Assembly: GCA_965203735.1 (NCBI GenBank)
Contig: OZ241909.1
Location: forward strand, 992,001-1,056,000
DNA: 64,000 nt
Direction: 5' to 3'
From: Bin55 sp965203735
GTDB lineage: Bacteria > Pseudomonadota > Gammaproteobacteria > Pseudomonadales > Azotimanducaceae
Below the pieces are notes generated by a model that saw only the letters and a list, made by a program, of their open reading frames with translations, was not told where the DNA came from and made no database searches. Positions 62,998 to 64,000 of the stretch are shown here, one piece after another. Position 1 is the first letter of the stretch; each line of letters opens with the position of its first letter. The position numbers and the translations under genes are program-made.

Positions 62998-63782
62998 CTT
63001 ACTCCCGTTTCTGCAACTTGCACAACATTGGATCGGTTGATTCCACCGGAAGCCTCGAGGTCAATTGATTTCTCTTGAAACTTGGCGTAACTTCCGGCAA
63101 GCCTAACCGCCTCTCTGAGTTGGAGAACGGTGAAATTGTCGAGCATGATTCGATCAACTTTGCAGCGAATGGCTTGAACTAGCTCGTCTGTGTTTTCAAC
63201 TTCGACCTCAACAAATACATCCGGATGTGCGGTTCGTGCTCGAGATACGGCTTCTTCGATGCCTCCGCAGGCGGCGATGTGGTTTTCCTTGATAAGAATG
63301 GCGTCAAACAGGCCAATTCGGTGATTGATACCTCCTCCTGTACAGACGGCGTGTTTCTGGGCCCATCGAAGACCGGGGACGGTCTTGCGAGAATCGAGGA
63401 TCTTTGCTTGAGTGTGTGCAACTAAGGAAACGAAATCGTGAGTGCGAGTCGCTGTACCCGACAGCAGCTGCAAGAAGTTCAGAGCAGTTCTCTCGGCAGC
63501 AAGTAATGCAGAAGCTGGTCCAGATACAGAAGCCAACAGATCGTCTGAAACGAGTAAGGAGCCATCCTCCTTTTTCCACTCAACATAAACCTCATTCGAC
63601 ACTTGGCGGTAGGTTTCATTGACCCACGCCTGTCCACACAGAATGCCACCAGATCTACATATGATTGATCCAGTGACTGACCCAGATTCTTCAAGCAACT
63701 CGCTATGGAGATCGCCAGTTCCTAAGTCTTCCTCAAGAGCAGATGCAACGTTACTTCGTATGATGTCTATTGGTACATCCAT
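62928..63782 (-). CDS. nadC: Quinolinate phosphoribosyltransferase NadC
   Basis: A 284-residue enzyme converting quinolinate and PRPP to nicotinate mononucleotide in NAD synthesis. EEDLGTGDLHSE, ERTALNFLQLLSGTAT, DSRKTVPGLRWAQKHAV and GGGINHRIGLFDAILIKENH are all canonical, and EASGGINRSNV closes the phosphate site. I use ATG 63782; the frame to 63824 adds 14 residues outside the family. No nadA or nadB is nearby. The kynurenine genes in this window lead to anthranilate, not to quinolinate, so the two pathways are not linked here. Confidence 0.95.
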   Translation of the reverse strand: MDVPIDIIRSNVASALEEDLGTGDLHSELLEESGSVTGSIICRSGGILCGQAWVNETYRQVSNEVYVEWKKEDGSLLVSDDLLASVSGPASALLAAERTALNFLQLLSGTATRTHDFVSLVAHTQAKILDSRKTVPGLRWAQKHAVCTGGGINHRIGLFDAILIKENHIAACGGIEEAVSRARTAHPDVFVEVEVENTDELVQAIRCKVDRIMLDNFTVLQLREAVRLAGSYAKFQEKSIDLEASGGINRSNVVQVAETGVSYISLGTLTKDVESLDFSFGINP

Positions 63783-64000
63783 TTGAATGTCTTGATTAGA
63801 AGTGAAGGTTGACGCGAACCACAATCTTCAGCAAATACGCCAAGTTTCAAGTCCGAACTGCGACGCGAGACCAGCGGGTGAACGAATTTCGCTCGTCGTT
63901 ATTCACGCAATATCGCTGCCACCTGGGCATTTTGGCACAAAGTACATAGAGGACTTGTTTACAAACAGCATTGACGTGAGCGCACATTCAAGCTTCGAAT

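Noticed and set aside
1..64000. CRISPR array, prophage or insertion sequence
   Set aside because: No regularly spaced repeats, cas genes, transposase, integrase or phage structural genes were found on either strand.

Overview
The window is a chromosomal segment of an aerobic gammaproteobacterium. The evidence is gene order. From about 32.8 kb to the right end it follows the Pseudomonas-type backbone rplM-rpsI-petABC-sspAB-dolP-lpoA/rsmI-rnpB-dcw cluster-lpxC-dciA-secA-argJ-yacG-coaE-pilD-nadC. MurE carries the DNPR motif of meso-diaminopimelate-adding enzymes, and LpxC shows a lipid A outer membrane. I see no transposase, integrase, phage gene or CRISPR array. GTG and TTG starts are frequent, including TTG on rplM, petA and lpxC. 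Species cannot be told from the sequence alone.

Region 1 (1-15.8 kb) is accessory catabolism: a glutamine synthetase-like ligase with a class I amidotransferase, a PspC-like and a PliI-like small protein, two acyl-CoA synthetases, an enolase-superfamily enzyme, a dihydroorotase-type amidohydrolase, a tightly coupled glcDEF glycolate oxidase operon and a membrane-anchored DsbA-like protein.

Region 2 (15.4-24.7 kb) is the most coherent pathway. Tryptophan 2,3-dioxygenase, kynureninase and a divergent HGGYW-type arylformamidase convert tryptophan to anthranilate. A 2-aminobenzoate-CoA ligase and a fused 2-aminobenzoyl-CoA monooxygenase/reductase then activate and dearomatise it. A crotonase-fold protein, an SDR dehydrogenase and a RidA-like protein are placed to process the enamine-type CoA product.

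Region 3 (24.7-32.8 kb) is mixed: an orphan 1164-residue ABC-2 permease-like protein with a large soluble domain, a DUF4143 ATPase with a 13-bp-arm palindrome touching its start codon, a decayed cold-shock gene, a phosphotransferase and a second enolase-superfamily enzyme.

Region 4 (32.8-64 kb) is housekeeping: ribosomal proteins, cytochrome bc1, stringent starvation proteins, cell-envelope lipoproteins, RNase P RNA, division and cell-wall genes, SecA, arginine and CoA synthesis, prepilin peptidase, tRNA-Thr and nadC. The dcw cluster is abnormal: mraZ, murF, murG, ddl and murB are absent, although the remaining genes abut or overlap. diaA and yraN are likewise missing between dolP and lpoA.

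Several perfect 12-14 bp palindromes sit at gene starts or in divergent gaps (346-359, 10675-10686, 23644-23657, 62796-62809) and are candidate operators.
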